Assembly: GCA_965224745.1 (NCBI GenBank)
Contig: CBDCZY010000001.1
Coordinates: 186,001-250,000, forward strand
Origin: CBDCZY01 sp965224745
GTDB lineage: Bacteria > Pseudomonadota > Gammaproteobacteria > Methylococcales > Methylomonadaceae
Direction: 5' to 3'
Length of the DNA: 64,000 nt
Below the pieces are notes generated by a model that saw only the letters and a program-made list of their open reading frames with translations, searched no databases and was not told the DNA's origin. Positions 17,260 through 25,258 of the stretch are shown here, piece after piece (position 1 is the first letter of the stretch; each line of letters starts with the position of its first letter). Both the position numbers and the translations under genes were made by a program.

Positions 17260-18062
17260 GCTTAACCCACACTCAAAAATTACTGGAAATCATGGCTCGT
17301 TTGAGACATCCGGACGAAGGATGTGCCTGGGACGTTAAACAAGATTTTGCGAGCCTGGTTCCCTATACACTGGAAGAAGCTTATGAAGTCGCCGATGCCA
17401 TCGAACGACAAGATTATGACGACCTGAAAGAAGAGTTAGGTGACTTGTTATTGCAAATTGTATTTCATTCCCGCATCGCTGAAGAGCAAGCACTCTTCGA
17501 TTTTGAGCAAGTGGCAAACTCGATTGGTGAAAAATTAGTTCGCCGACATCCTCATGTTTTTTCAGATGTTCAGTACGACAGCGACGCAGCCAGAAAACAA
17601 GCCTGGGAAGATGCAAAAAATCAAGAGCGCCAACAAAAACAAGTTGAGGCTCAAAGCATATTGGCCGATGTTCCAAAGAATATGCCCGCACTCATGCAAT
17701 GTGAAAAAATCTTAACCCGCGTCGCTAGTCATGGTTTTGATTGGCCGGATGTAGTGCCGGTTTTTGCTAAGGTTGAGGAAGAACTTGAAGAAGTCAAAGA
17801 AGCATGGCAATCTGGCGACCAGGCGCATATTCAAGAGGAACTTGGTGATCTGTTACTGGTTGTAGTTAATTTAGCCAGACATCTCAATGTAGTTCCTGAA
17901 CAAGCCTTAATGCAAGGCAATCGAAAATTTTCCAAACGATTTAACTACATCGAACAACAGGTCGCAAAACAAAACAAACAGCTCAAAGAATGTCCACTGG
18001 AAGAACTTGACGCGCTTTGGGATGAGGCGAAACTAAAACTTAAACCGTCAGATTCTAACTGA
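17256..18062 (+). CDS. mazG: Nucleoside triphosphate pyrophosphohydrolase MazG
   Basis: This 268-residue house-cleaning enzyme hydrolyses NTPs to NMP and pyrophosphate. Two MazG repeats are visible. The first is near residues 20-100 with CAWDVKQDFASL...EEAYEVADAIE and EELGDLLLQIVFH. The second is near 150-230 with FAKVEEELEEVKEAW and EELGDLLLVVVNLARH. The ExxE helices are intact. TTG at 17256 is the likely start because it overlaps the upstream stop. The last codons (SDSN) lie inside a duplication that reappears at 19732, directly upstream of cas1. Confidence 0.93.
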   Translation: MSLTHTQKLLEIMARLRHPDEGCAWDVKQDFASLVPYTLEEAYEVADAIERQDYDDLKEELGDLLLQIVFHSRIAEEQALFDFEQVANSIGEKLVRRHPHVFSDVQYDSDAARKQAWEDAKNQERQQKQVEAQSILADVPKNMPALMQCEKILTRVASHGFDWPDVVPVFAKVEEELEEVKEAWQSGDQAHIQEELGDLLLVVVNLARHLNVVPEQALMQGNRKFSKRFNYIEQQVAKQNKQLKECPLEELDALWDEAKLKLKPSDSN

Positions 18063-18231
18063 AAAAAGTAGATAGCCATCCATTCCTCGAATAGAATGCC
18101 TTCCCACTTTGACCGTTTGGTCATGGTTCAACAGGATTTTTATCCATATCAACATTCACCAGATCCATCTGACATATATTTTTTTAAAGTAATAGCTCAC
18201 TGACAAGATCTCAAGGATTAAGGGACATCAA
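18042..18231 (+). repeat. First copy of a ~190-bp duplication (mazG tail plus cas leader region)
   Basis: The sequence from the last codons of mazG through AATAGCTCACTGACAAGATC is repeated at 19732-19918 with roughly 90% identity by eye. The copies share TTCTAACTGAAAAAA, CCAGATCCATCTGAC and CTCAAGGA. The second copy leads into the intact cas1 start. This first copy leads into a cas1 relic. The intervening 1.5 kb holds the fic gene. Confidence 0.88.
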
Positions 18232-18298
18232 CAGGGAATAGGTGCATCAATCGCTCAGGCTTGTCGTCAGAATGCTGACTTCGGCAGGGGTGTAATCT
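18232..18298 (+). pseudogene. Relic of the cas1 5' region
   Basis: Right after the duplicated leader, GGGAATAGGTGCATCAATCG and the following bases up to about 18298 match cas1 at 20094-20157 (GGGAACAGGCACATCAATCA) at most positions. About 170 bp of the cas1 start, including the ATG, is missing between leader and match, and similarity stops after 18298. This is a decayed and internally deleted fragment of a second cas1 copy. Confidence 0.8.
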
Positions 18299-18381
18299 GT
18301 TGTGACCCACTGTACGCCGATAGGATATCGTCAGCGTTTCCACTTCTCAATTTCGATCACTGTTTCGCCAGTTGAAAAGGA

Positions 18382-18398
18382 CCAAGAACCGTTCTTGG
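18382..18398. promoter_or_regulatory. Perfect 17-bp palindrome upstream of fic
   Basis: CCAAGAAC-C-GTTCTTGG has two 8-bp arms around one central base. It lies about 35 bp upstream of the -35-like box of fic. It has no U-tract, so it is more likely an operator than a terminator. The Fic protein itself ends in a winged-helix-like domain and is one candidate ligand, which is inference. Confidence 0.4.
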
Positions 18399-18433
18399 AT
18401 ACGAATATTTGCGCGAAGTTTATTAGAACTTTA

Positions 18434-18462
18434 TTGGGTGTTTATTAGAATCTTGCTAGAAT
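18434..18462 (+). promoter_or_regulatory. Candidate sigma-70 promoter of fic flanked by direct repeats
   Basis: TTGGGT (18434-18439) and TAGAAT (18457-18462) are separated by 17 bp. The decamer TTTATTAGAA occurs at 18419-18428 and again at 18441-18450, a 22-bp period covering the -35 region and spacer. Such direct repeats suggest repression by a bound protein. Confidence 0.45.
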
Positions 18463-18495
18463 AGTTACCGTTATAAACATCAGGTCTTTTTAGTC

Positions 18496-19575
18496 GTGTT
18501 GAAGCCAATTTTTCAGATAACAGCAGCACTCACAAAATTATTGATGGATATTGAGGCCTCTCGTCAGGCTGTTTCCAGCTTGCCGATAACTGTGCCGGTA
18601 TTAACCTCTCTACGCGAGTCCGCGCGCCTAATCTCCACGCATTATTCCACGCAGATCGAAGGTAACCGTCTGACACAAGAACAAGTGGATGATGTACTTC
18701 ATGGCGGAACATTCCCCAATCGAGAGCGGGATGAAAGAGAGGTCAAAAACTATTATCAATCCCTGGATTATCTTGATGCGCTCATAAAGACCGAGACAAC
18801 GCAAATTGATGAACGCGATATTCAAACTCTGCACGGATTAGTCATGGAGGGTAAGAAGCGCCCCTCACCATATCGTGATGGTCAAAATGTGATTAAAGAC
18901 AGTGCGAGCGGTTCAATTGTATACATGCCACCAGAGGCCAAAGATGTATCGGCGCTCATGCTTAATCTGATCGGCTGGATAAATAATGAGGTCAGCAAAG
19001 CAGAACTACCCGTACCTATTATTGCCGCCATTGCCCATTACCAATTTGCCACAATCCACCCATATTATGATGGCAACGGGCGAACGGCTCGATTACTCAC
19101 AAATTTGGTGTTACACAAATCAGGTTATGGCTTAAAAGGAATTTATTCTCTCGAAGAATATTACGCAACGAATTTGCAGGCCTATTACAACGCACTGACC
19201 GTTGGCGAATCTCATAATTATTATTTTGGCCGTGAGCAAGCCGATATAACGGGATGGGTTGTTTATTTCTGTGAAGGCATGGCCGATGCATTTGCAAATG
19301 TACGCCTAAAAGCAAGCGAGGCGGCCAAAGGCGAAAAAACAGATCACAGTGTTCTTTTGCGTGAACTTGATCAAAGGCAAAAACAGGTGTTGAGCCTGTT
19401 TACCAAAAGCAAATACATCACCACCCGCGAGATTGCAGAATTACTGAATATCCACCCACGTACAGCACTTAACTTGTGCAAAAAATGGGTTGAGTGTAAT
19501 TTTATAATCCAGCACGGCTCTGCCAATAAATCCCGCAACTATGAACTGGCAGATAAATGGATAGAGTTGATTTAG
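18496..19575 (+). CDS. Fic-domain AMP-transferase, class II-like, with C-terminal winged helix
   Basis: This 359-residue protein probably transfers AMP or another nucleotide group to a protein hydroxyl. The Fic motif HPYYDGNGRTAR starts at H188 and keeps the catalytic His, the acidic residue, GNG and Arg. An autoinhibitory motif of type SxxxEG is at S51-G56 (STQIEGN), N-terminal to the Fic core, as in class II Fic proteins. From about residue 285 a winged-helix/HTH-like domain follows (TTREIAELLNIHPRTALNLCKKW). The start is GTG. The gene sits alone between two copies of the mazG/cas1 junction, inside the 1.5 kb separating them. No separate antitoxin is present; inhibition is expected in cis. 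Confidence 0.9.
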   Translation: MLKPIFQITAALTKLLMDIEASRQAVSSLPITVPVLTSLRESARLISTHYSTQIEGNRLTQEQVDDVLHGGTFPNRERDEREVKNYYQSLDYLDALIKTETTQIDERDIQTLHGLVMEGKKRPSPYRDGQNVIKDSASGSIVYMPPEAKDVSALMLNLIGWINNEVSKAELPVPIIAAIAHYQFATIHPYYDGNGRTARLLTNLVLHKSGYGLKGIYSLEEYYATNLQAYYNALTVGESHNYYFGREQADITGWVVYFCEGMADAFANVRLKASEAAKGEKTDHSVLLRELDQRQKQVLSLFTKSKYITTREIAELLNIHPRTALNLCKKWVECNFIIQHGSANKSRNYELADKWIELI

Positions 19576-19624
19576 AGGAGGGAGTAAAGGTGTAAAGTAA
19601 CTCGCAAGAATTAAACGACCTAAA

Positions 19625-19728
19625 TCTCGCGCTCCCAAGCTCTGTATGGGAATACAGCTTGTGAAGTTCTGTGTCACGAAACGCCGAGCATTTCTACATG
19701 AGAGTTCCCGCAGAGGCTGTGGGAACTA
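19625..19728. repeat. Decayed REP-like palindromic repeat
   Basis: GCTCCCAAGCTCTGTATGGG, then AATACAGCTTG, and GTTCCCGCAGAGGCTGTGGGAAC form two nested hairpins. The pattern resembles the widespread gammaproteobacterial repeat built on CGTTCCCACGC...GCGTGGGAACG. It lies between the fic stop and the duplicated cas leader. No other copy is apparent in the window. Confidence 0.5.
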
Positions 19729-19731
19729 GGA

Positions 19732-19918
19732 AAACTGTCAGGTTCTAACTGAAAAAATAGATAACCATCCATTCTTCGAATATAATGTCTTCCTACTTTG
19801 ACCGTTAGGCCATGGTTCAATAGGATTTTTATCCATCTCAACATTCACCAGATCCATCTGACGTTATTTTTTTAAAGTAATAGCTCACTGACAAGATCTC
19901 AAGGACTGAGGGATATCA
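19732..19918 (+). repeat. Second copy of the duplication, now the cas operon leader
   Basis: This copy begins with the terminal codons of mazG out of context (GTCAGGTTCTAACTGA) and ends just before the cas1 ATG. The presence of a mazG tail here shows that mazG and cas1 were once adjacent, and that the fic segment was placed between them by a duplication-type event. Confidence 0.88.
19798..19826 (+). promoter_or_regulatory. Candidate promoter of the cas operon
   Basis: TTGACC (19798-19803) and TAGGAT (19821-19826) are spaced by 17 bp, about 95 bp before the cas1 ATG. In the other copy the -10-like box reads CAGGAT, a weaker match. No start-site data exist, so this is a sequence-pattern call only. 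Confidence 0.4.
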
Positions 19919-19920
19919 AC

Positions 19921-20868
19921 ATGGAACAGTTAACCGATTTAAAAGCCATATTACACTCCAAGCGCGCCAATATTTATTACCTGGAAAAATGTCGGGTGAT
20001 GCAGAAAGATGGCCGCGTACTCTACCTGACAGAAGCCAAAGAAGAAAAACAATACTGGAATATACCCATCGCCAATACCACAGTCATTCTGCTGGGAACA
20101 GGCACATCAATCACTCAGGCCGCCGTCAGAATGCTGGCTTCAGCAGGCGTGCTGATCGGATTTTCTGGCGGTGGTGGTACACCCTTGCTGATGGGTAATG
20201 AAATAGAATGGCTCACACCACAAAGCGAATACCGTCCGACCGAGTATGTACAAGGCTGGCTTAGTTTTTGGTTTGAGGAGGAAAAACGTCTGATAGTGGC
20301 AAGACAGTTCCAGCAATGGCGGCTGGAATATATACGAACTGTCTGGGGAAAAGACCGTGACCTGATCAATGAAGGATTCTGTCTTGATGATCATGACATC
20401 TCTCAAGCGCTGCATGGTTTTGAAGTTCGTCTATCACAGGCAAATAGCGTCACTGAACTATTGTTGATCGAAGCTCAATTAACCAAGAGCCTCTATAAAA
20501 CAGCTGTCAGACTCACCAAGCAATCTGATTTTGTCAGAAATTATGACAACGTAGATCTGGCCAATGTCTTCCTCAATCATGGCAACTACCTGTCCTACGG
20601 ACTGGCGGCGACAACGCTCTGGGTGTTGGGTATCCCTCATGGTTTTGCAGTGATGCACGGTAAAACGCGACGCGGTGCTCTGGTCTTTGACATCGCTGAT
20701 CTGGTTAAAGACTCACTCATCCTGCCCTGGGCGTTCATCTGCGCCAAAGAAAACGCCACAGAACAGGAATTTCGTCAACAAGCCCTGCAAAACTTCACCA
20801 ACCACAAGGCATTGGACTATATGTTCAATGCGGTCAAAGACATTGCATTAAAAGGGGTTGAAATATGA
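19921..20868 (+). CDS. cas1: Type I-F CRISPR adaptation endonuclease/integrase Cas1
   Basis: This 315-residue protein integrates new spacers together with Cas2 (here the Cas2 part of Cas2-3). The catalytic residues expected for Cas1 are present: E184 in LLLIEAQLTK, H246 in FAVMHGK, and D260 in FDIADLVKDS. The N-terminal beta-rich domain starts LKAILHSKRANIYYLE and fits the I-F branch. It is full length and uninterrupted. It begins the cas operon, followed by an antisense VapBC pair and cas2-3. Confidence 0.95.
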   Translation: MEQLTDLKAILHSKRANIYYLEKCRVMQKDGRVLYLTEAKEEKQYWNIPIANTTVILLGTGTSITQAAVRMLASAGVLIGFSGGGGTPLLMGNEIEWLTPQSEYRPTEYVQGWLSFWFEEEKRLIVARQFQQWRLEYIRTVWGKDRDLINEGFCLDDHDISQALHGFEVRLSQANSVTELLLIEAQLTKSLYKTAVRLTKQSDFVRNYDNVDLANVFLNHGNYLSYGLAATTLWVLGIPHGFAVMHGKTRRGALVFDIADLVKDSLILPWAFICAKENATEQEFRQQALQNFTNHKALDYMFNAVKDIALKGVEI

Positions 20869-20875
20869 CTGTAAA

Positions 20876-21247
20876 TCAAGGGTCTGGAATCCAATTAACA
20901 TGGAGAAACTGTGCAACAGAATTCAGGCGACGATCTTTCGTCCATAGCAAAGTATCAGGCGTCAATAAAGTCGATGCTATAAGGTGTAAATCAATAAACC
21001 CAATACCCCTGCCCATTAACCAGTTCGTATCCAGACAAAACAACGCTTCATCATGGTTTGCCTCAGACACATGCGGGAGATTTTTCCAAAGACTGATCAA
21101 CTGTTCACGATTTTGCAAATGACCACAAGCCAGTTCGCCAATAATCATAAAATGAATACAGACCCTCCCTTGTTCAAGCAGATGAAAAAGTGCTCCATCC
21201 TTATAACGCAGATGATCCACCCAGACCGAAGTATCAACCAGAACCAT
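20876..21247 (-). CDS. vapC: VapC-type PIN-domain ribonuclease toxin
   Basis: This 123-residue PIN-domain toxin carries the acidic active-site residues expected for VapC: Asp in LVDTSVWVD, Glu in IIGELACG, Asp in GFIDLHLIAS and Asp in WTKDRRL. Members cleave tRNA or rRNA. Its ATG overlaps the stop of the antitoxin gene by one base (TAATG), the usual coupling. It is antisense inside the cas operon, converging on the cas1 3' end with only 7 bp between them. The gene appears intact. Confidence 0.92.
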   Translation of the reverse strand: MVLVDTSVWVDHLRYKDGALFHLLEQGRVCIHFMIIGELACGHLQNREQLISLWKNLPHVSEANHDEALFCLDTNWLMGRGIGFIDLHLIASTLLTPDTLLWTKDRRLNSVAQFLHVNWIPDP

Positions 21248-21447
21248 TATTCATGCACTTCCGATTGCCGGCGTGGGATTTGTTTGAGATCAGGTTCCGA
21301 GCCACCAAGCAAAGCCAAACGGCGCGCACTTTCGCGTTCAATCAATGCCTTGAGACTCTCACGTAATAACGCGGTTTTTTCATGCACACCGCTTAACTCC
21401 ACTGCTTTGGCATATAGATCATCATCAATATTCAATGTGGTACGCAT
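21247..21447 (-). CDS. vapB: VapB-type ribbon-helix-helix antitoxin
   Basis: This 66-residue protein starts MRTTLNIDDDLYAKAVELSG, a ribbon-helix-helix DNA-binding start of the DUF2191/VapB type. The C-terminal tail (GGSEPDLKQIPRR) would wrap the toxin. AGGAGG lies 6 nt before the ATG, the best ribosome site in the neighbourhood. It is divergent from cas2-3 with 87 bp between the two starts. A VapBC operator there could therefore influence cas2-3 transcription; that link is inference. Confidence 0.9.
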   Translation of the reverse strand: MRTTLNIDDDLYAKAVELSGVHEKTALLRESLKALIERESARRLALLGGSEPDLKQIPRRQSEVHE

Positions 21448-21534
21448 AGAAAACCTCCTGACGCATCAATTAAGTCATCATTATATGCTATTTCTGATGC
21501 TTTTCATCCTTTCTTTAAGCATTGGTGACTTGTC

Positions 21535-24459
21535 ATGATGGTCACCTTCATCTCCGAATGCGAGAAGAAATCCCTCAACCGCACCCGCCGTGTCCTCGAC
21601 GCCTTTGCCAATCGTATCGGCAGCCACACCTGGCAAACCGTGATTACCAATGAAGGTTTACAGGCAGTAAAAAAACTATTGCGTAAAACTGCCACTAAAA
21701 ATACGGCTGTTTCCTGTCACTGGGTCAGGAGCCGAAGTCGGAGTGAGTTGCAATGGGTCGTTGGAAATAAAGATAACTTTAATGAACAAGGCATTGTGCC
21801 GGTAAATTACACCAATCAAATTAACGCATTAAAAATGGACGGATTAAACGTGAATATAGAAACCTATTATGCGAATACCAAAAAACAGCCACTAGATCAG
21901 CATTTGTTCGCGGTGGGTTATGTGGCGAATGAACTTTGTAATCAACTGACGGGCAATGAACATCTGGCTAAATCCGTATTTGTTGCAGGCTGCTGGCATG
22001 ATATGGGCAAAGTGGATGTTGTCTTTCAAGACTGGTTAACCAAAGAGCTAAAAAGGAAAGGTGCTTTAGACATTGAAATTCCCGAAACGGGACAACATGA
22101 CGATAAAAAAGCAAAGAACTATCCACGTCATAATAAAATATCCCTTTTACTGTTTTATCTAGCCAATAAACAATCTTTTCCAAACGGCCAGTCTAAAAAA
22201 TACGCTGAACATGCCATCTACTGGCATCATGACAAATGGTTTCGAGGGGTCGAAAAAAATGGCAGCTACACCGGTTTTAGTCTGGACATGATTTACAACA
22301 AACTGCTGGGAAAAGCAGGAGCTGAAAATGTAAAAAAAATGTTTGAAGTAACACGGGCATTGACTCAACAAATTAACATCATTGCAGAAAACTACACCGA
22401 AGATGAAATCCTGTTGATTGATCATGCCTACTCAAACCTGAATGATGAAAAACTCAGTGAAATTGAAGATGCAATTTTACCAGATTATAAAAAATATAAA
22501 GAAAAACTTACTCTAAAGGATTACCAAAATAATATACAGGAGAATGCAAAAAATAATATTGCCCGCACTGCCGTAATTGCAGCGGATAGATTGGTCTCAT
22601 CATTAAGTGCCGATCAACTCACAGCACATATTGAAGAAAGAACACTTCATGAGCTAGTTGAGGAGTCGTTATTAAATGACCGAGGCTTAATAATTGCGAT
22701 TGAAAACTTTCTAAATAGTTTTAATACCAAATATCCAAAAAGTGAGCGAAATAAACAACAAAATCAAGCAGCACTGGAATTATCTGATGAAGAAGTGCAA
22801 GTTGGTGTACTCAGTGGTCCGGCAGGCTGTGGCAAAACCAAAATTGCATTGGAATGGGCGGCTAAAACCCAAGCGAGAAAAATCATCTGGGTTTGTCCCC
22901 GAGTGCAAGTCTGTCAGGGTCTAGTGAACGACCTAACAAACGAAGATTATTTACCCAAGACCAAAATAGAAATTTGCACCGGAGAGTTTAAAACCATCTA
23001 CCAAAACGAAGTCGAAAACCCAACACCAGAAAATCAGGAGTTTTCAGGTGACATTGTCATCACCACGATTGATCAAGTGCTGAACACGGTTACTACTCAT
23101 AAAAAAGTAACGGGATTGGTGCAATACATGAACGCCCATGTGGTGTTTGATGAATACCACGAATATATCAATATGCCTGCATTCAATTTGCTGTTTGCAG
23201 AATTAGTTACCTGTAAGAAATTACAAGAAAAACAAAACAATACCTTACTGGTGTCAGCAACTCCCAATCCCTATTTTGTTGAAGAATTGCTTGGACTCAA
23301 TAAAGACGACATCATTGGCATTGAGAGCTTTAACAAAAGCCAATATAAAATTGAATTTGCTAATTTTGAAGAAGGCAATGAGGCTAATAATCCACTTTAT
23401 CAAGAGCAACCCGACAATACTTTTGTTATCAGCAACACGGCCATTACCGCCCAAAAAAGCTTTATCAACAACCAGGCGAATGAAAAGGCACTGTTATTTC
23501 ATTCCAAATACAAAAAGGACGATAAACAGACTTTATTCGAGAAAGTATTTGCAACCTTCAAACATGAAGGAACAAAAGAACGCGCTATTTTACGGGCAGG
23601 GCCAATTGTCCAGGCATCGCTTAATATCACTTGTGACAAGATGATTACTGAATATACCCATGCCGAAAATTGGTTACAACGCATGGGCAGATTAGACCGG
23701 TTTGGTGAAAACAAACAAGCAAACATCTATATCACAGCGACACCCGAAACCTTAGCCGATGGCAAACAAAGCGGAGCTTGTGCTCGTTTTTTAAATCAAT
23801 CCAACTGTTTGCGAAGTGCAAAAGAATGGTATGCCTTTTTACAGGACAAACTAGCAGATCAATCCGTGTTTAGCATTACTGAAATTTATCAAATCTATCA
23901 GGATTTTTATCAAGACCCGACCGTAAAAAAAGCCATCGAACAAGACTTGTTAGATGCACTGAAAAAAAGCGTCGAAGCCATCACTGCCAAAATCATGGAT
24001 CCCGTTGCTTTTCCTAATAAAAACAAAACCAAAGACGATAAACCAAAGATCAAAAGGAACTCTCTGCGCGGCGACAACCGTTTTGTGCAAATGGCTGTTT
24101 GGAATATTGAAAACGGGCAAGACGAATTTCCAAATCAATATGCTTATGAAGAAAGCAATGACGAAGGCAACTTAACGATGGCGGTGGAAACCATTTGCGG
24201 ATACGGAGATAGCGATAAAAATTTATTAGCTTTTATGGCAAAAAAACATCACAACATTAAAGAGGATGCGAAAAAGGCTTATAAAGACAACGTGTTACTG
24301 GGCGAAGCTAGAAGCCATGAATCACCCATTTATCTGAGTTATATTCCAGCTGATTTGAAACAAGTAGAAGCACAGGCAAACCCTTATGCAATCTATTATG
24401 CCATAGGAAAAAATCAACCCATTGGCGCGCTATCACGCGATCAAAACCCAAATAAATAA
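21535..24459 (+). CDS. cas2-3: Type I-F Cas2-Cas3 fusion nuclease-helicase
   Basis: This 974-residue fusion joins adaptation and target destruction. Residues 1-95 are the Cas2-like part (RRVLDAFANRIGSHTWQT...NTAVSCHWVR), typical of I-F. The HD nuclease motif is H155-D156 in CWHDMGK. The helicase has Walker A GPAGCGKTK (about 428-436), the DExH motif DEYH (about 539-542) and motif VI QRMGRLDRFGE. It is somewhat shorter than the roughly 1,100 residues of standard I-F Cas2-3 and is uninterrupted. It lies in the cas operon after cas1 and is divergent from vapB. Confidence 0.95.
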   Translation: MMVTFISECEKKSLNRTRRVLDAFANRIGSHTWQTVITNEGLQAVKKLLRKTATKNTAVSCHWVRSRSRSELQWVVGNKDNFNEQGIVPVNYTNQINALKMDGLNVNIETYYANTKKQPLDQHLFAVGYVANELCNQLTGNEHLAKSVFVAGCWHDMGKVDVVFQDWLTKELKRKGALDIEIPETGQHDDKKAKNYPRHNKISLLLFYLANKQSFPNGQSKKYAEHAIYWHHDKWFRGVEKNGSYTGFSLDMIYNKLLGKAGAENVKKMFEVTRALTQQINIIAENYTEDEILLIDHAYSNLNDEKLSEIEDAILPDYKKYKEKLTLKDYQNNIQENAKNNIARTAVIAADRLVSSLSADQLTAHIEERTLHELVEESLLNDRGLIIAIENFLNSFNTKYPKSERNKQQNQAALELSDEEVQVGVLSGPAGCGKTKIALEWAAKTQARKIIWVCPRVQVCQGLVNDLTNEDYLPKTKIEICTGEFKTIYQNEVENPTPENQEFSGDIVITTIDQVLNTVTTHKKVTGLVQYMNAHVVFDEYHEYINMPAFNLLFAELVTCKKLQEKQNNTLLVSATPNPYFVEELLGLNKDDIIGIESFNKSQYKIEFANFEEGNEANNPLYQEQPDNTFVISNTAITAQKSFINNQANEKALLFHSKYKKDDKQTLFEKVFATFKHEGTKERAILRAGPIVQASLNITCDKMITEYTHAENWLQRMGRLDRFGENKQANIYITATPETLADGKQSGACARFLNQSNCLRSAKEWYAFLQDKLADQSVFSITEIYQIYQDFYQDPTVKKAIEQDLLDALKKSVEAITAKIMDPVAFPNKNKTKDDKPKIKRNSLRGDNRFVQMAVWNIENGQDEFPNQYAYEESNDEGNLTMAVETICGYGDSDKNLLAFMAKKHHNIKEDAKKAYKDNVLLGEARSHESPIYLSYIPADLKQVEAQANPYAIYYAIGKNQPIGALSRDQNPNK

Positions 24460-24523
24460 AGAATTGTAGCAAAAGACAAAAAGTGGTATTACCTTAAAGT
24501 ATTACTTAACAATGGAGAATACA

Positions 24524-24751
24524 ATGCATGTAACCAGTAAAGGGCAGGTCACTATCCCGCAAATTGTAAGAGAAAGTATGGGTATTATTCCGGCAGAAAC
24601 AGAAGTGAATTTTTTACAGGACGAACAAGGACGCTGGTATCTTGCAAAAGCAAAGTCAGCAGAAGGAAAAATCAGCCGATTTAGAACCGCTCATCAATCT
24701 GCAAAATTAACAATGAGTACCGAAGAAATTATGGCATTAACAAGAGCTTAA
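24524..24751 (+). CDS. AbrB/SpoVT-type antitoxin
   Basis: This is a 75-residue protein counted from the ATG at 24524, chosen because GGAG lies 6 nt upstream. A longer form from 24512 is possible. HVTSKGQVTIPQIVRESMGI is the swapped-hairpin AbrB DNA-binding fold, and the C-terminal LTMSTEEIMALTRA helix would bind a VapC-type toxin. The broken PIN-domain gene starts 2 bp downstream. It sits on the cas strand between cas2-3 and cas7fv and is probably carried by the cas transcript. Confidence 0.88.
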   Translation: MHVTSKGQVTIPQIVRESMGIIPAETEVNFLQDEQGRWYLAKAKSAEGKISRFRTAHQSAKLTMSTEEIMALTRA

Positions 24752-24752
24752 T

Positions 24753-25162
24753 ATGGCAGTCGTCTTAATAGATACCTGTGTGGTCACTGATTTGGCTGAT
24801 ACCCACAGCCGTTGGTTTGAGTGGAGTGGGCGACATTGGAACAGCTAGATCAGCAGCATACTTTTGTCATAAATCCCGTTATCTACTCAGAATGCTCAGT
24901 AGGGTTTGAAACCATTGAAGAAGTTGAGGCCTTATTTAAACATCTGGGGTTTACGATTAAACCAATTCCGAAAGAAGCCTTGTTTTTGGCAGGAAAGGTT
25001 TTTCTTCAGTACAAAAGGAGAAAAGGAGGAAAAAACAATGCTTTACCCGATTTTTTTATTGGTGCACATGCGGCCGTGTCTGGCTATTCATTGATGACAA
25101 GAGATAAGGGACGATTTAGCAGTTACTTTCCGCATCTTGATTTAATCATGCCCGAGTCTTAA
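24753..25162 (+). pseudogene. Second VapC PIN-domain toxin, frameshifted by a 5-bp tandem duplication
   Basis: The frame from ATG 24753 starts MAVVLIDTCVVTDLADTH and reaches RWFEW before running into a stop at 24849-24851. The rest of the PIN domain (LEQLDQQHTFVINPVIYSE to LPDFFIGAHA and MTRDKGRF) is in another frame. At 24819-24828 GAGTG is repeated in tandem. Removing one copy gives RWFEWATLEQLDQ in one frame of about 135 residues. The catalytic acidic residues are all still encoded, so only the 5-bp duplication separates this from an intact toxin. Confidence 0.85.
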
Positions 25163-25258
25163 TGATTAGGATTAATGGCACGCTTGCTGTGTAGAAAGGA
25201 AACCGATTTAAGCACAACCATTTGAAGACAACAAACGTTTTATCACAAGGAGACAATC

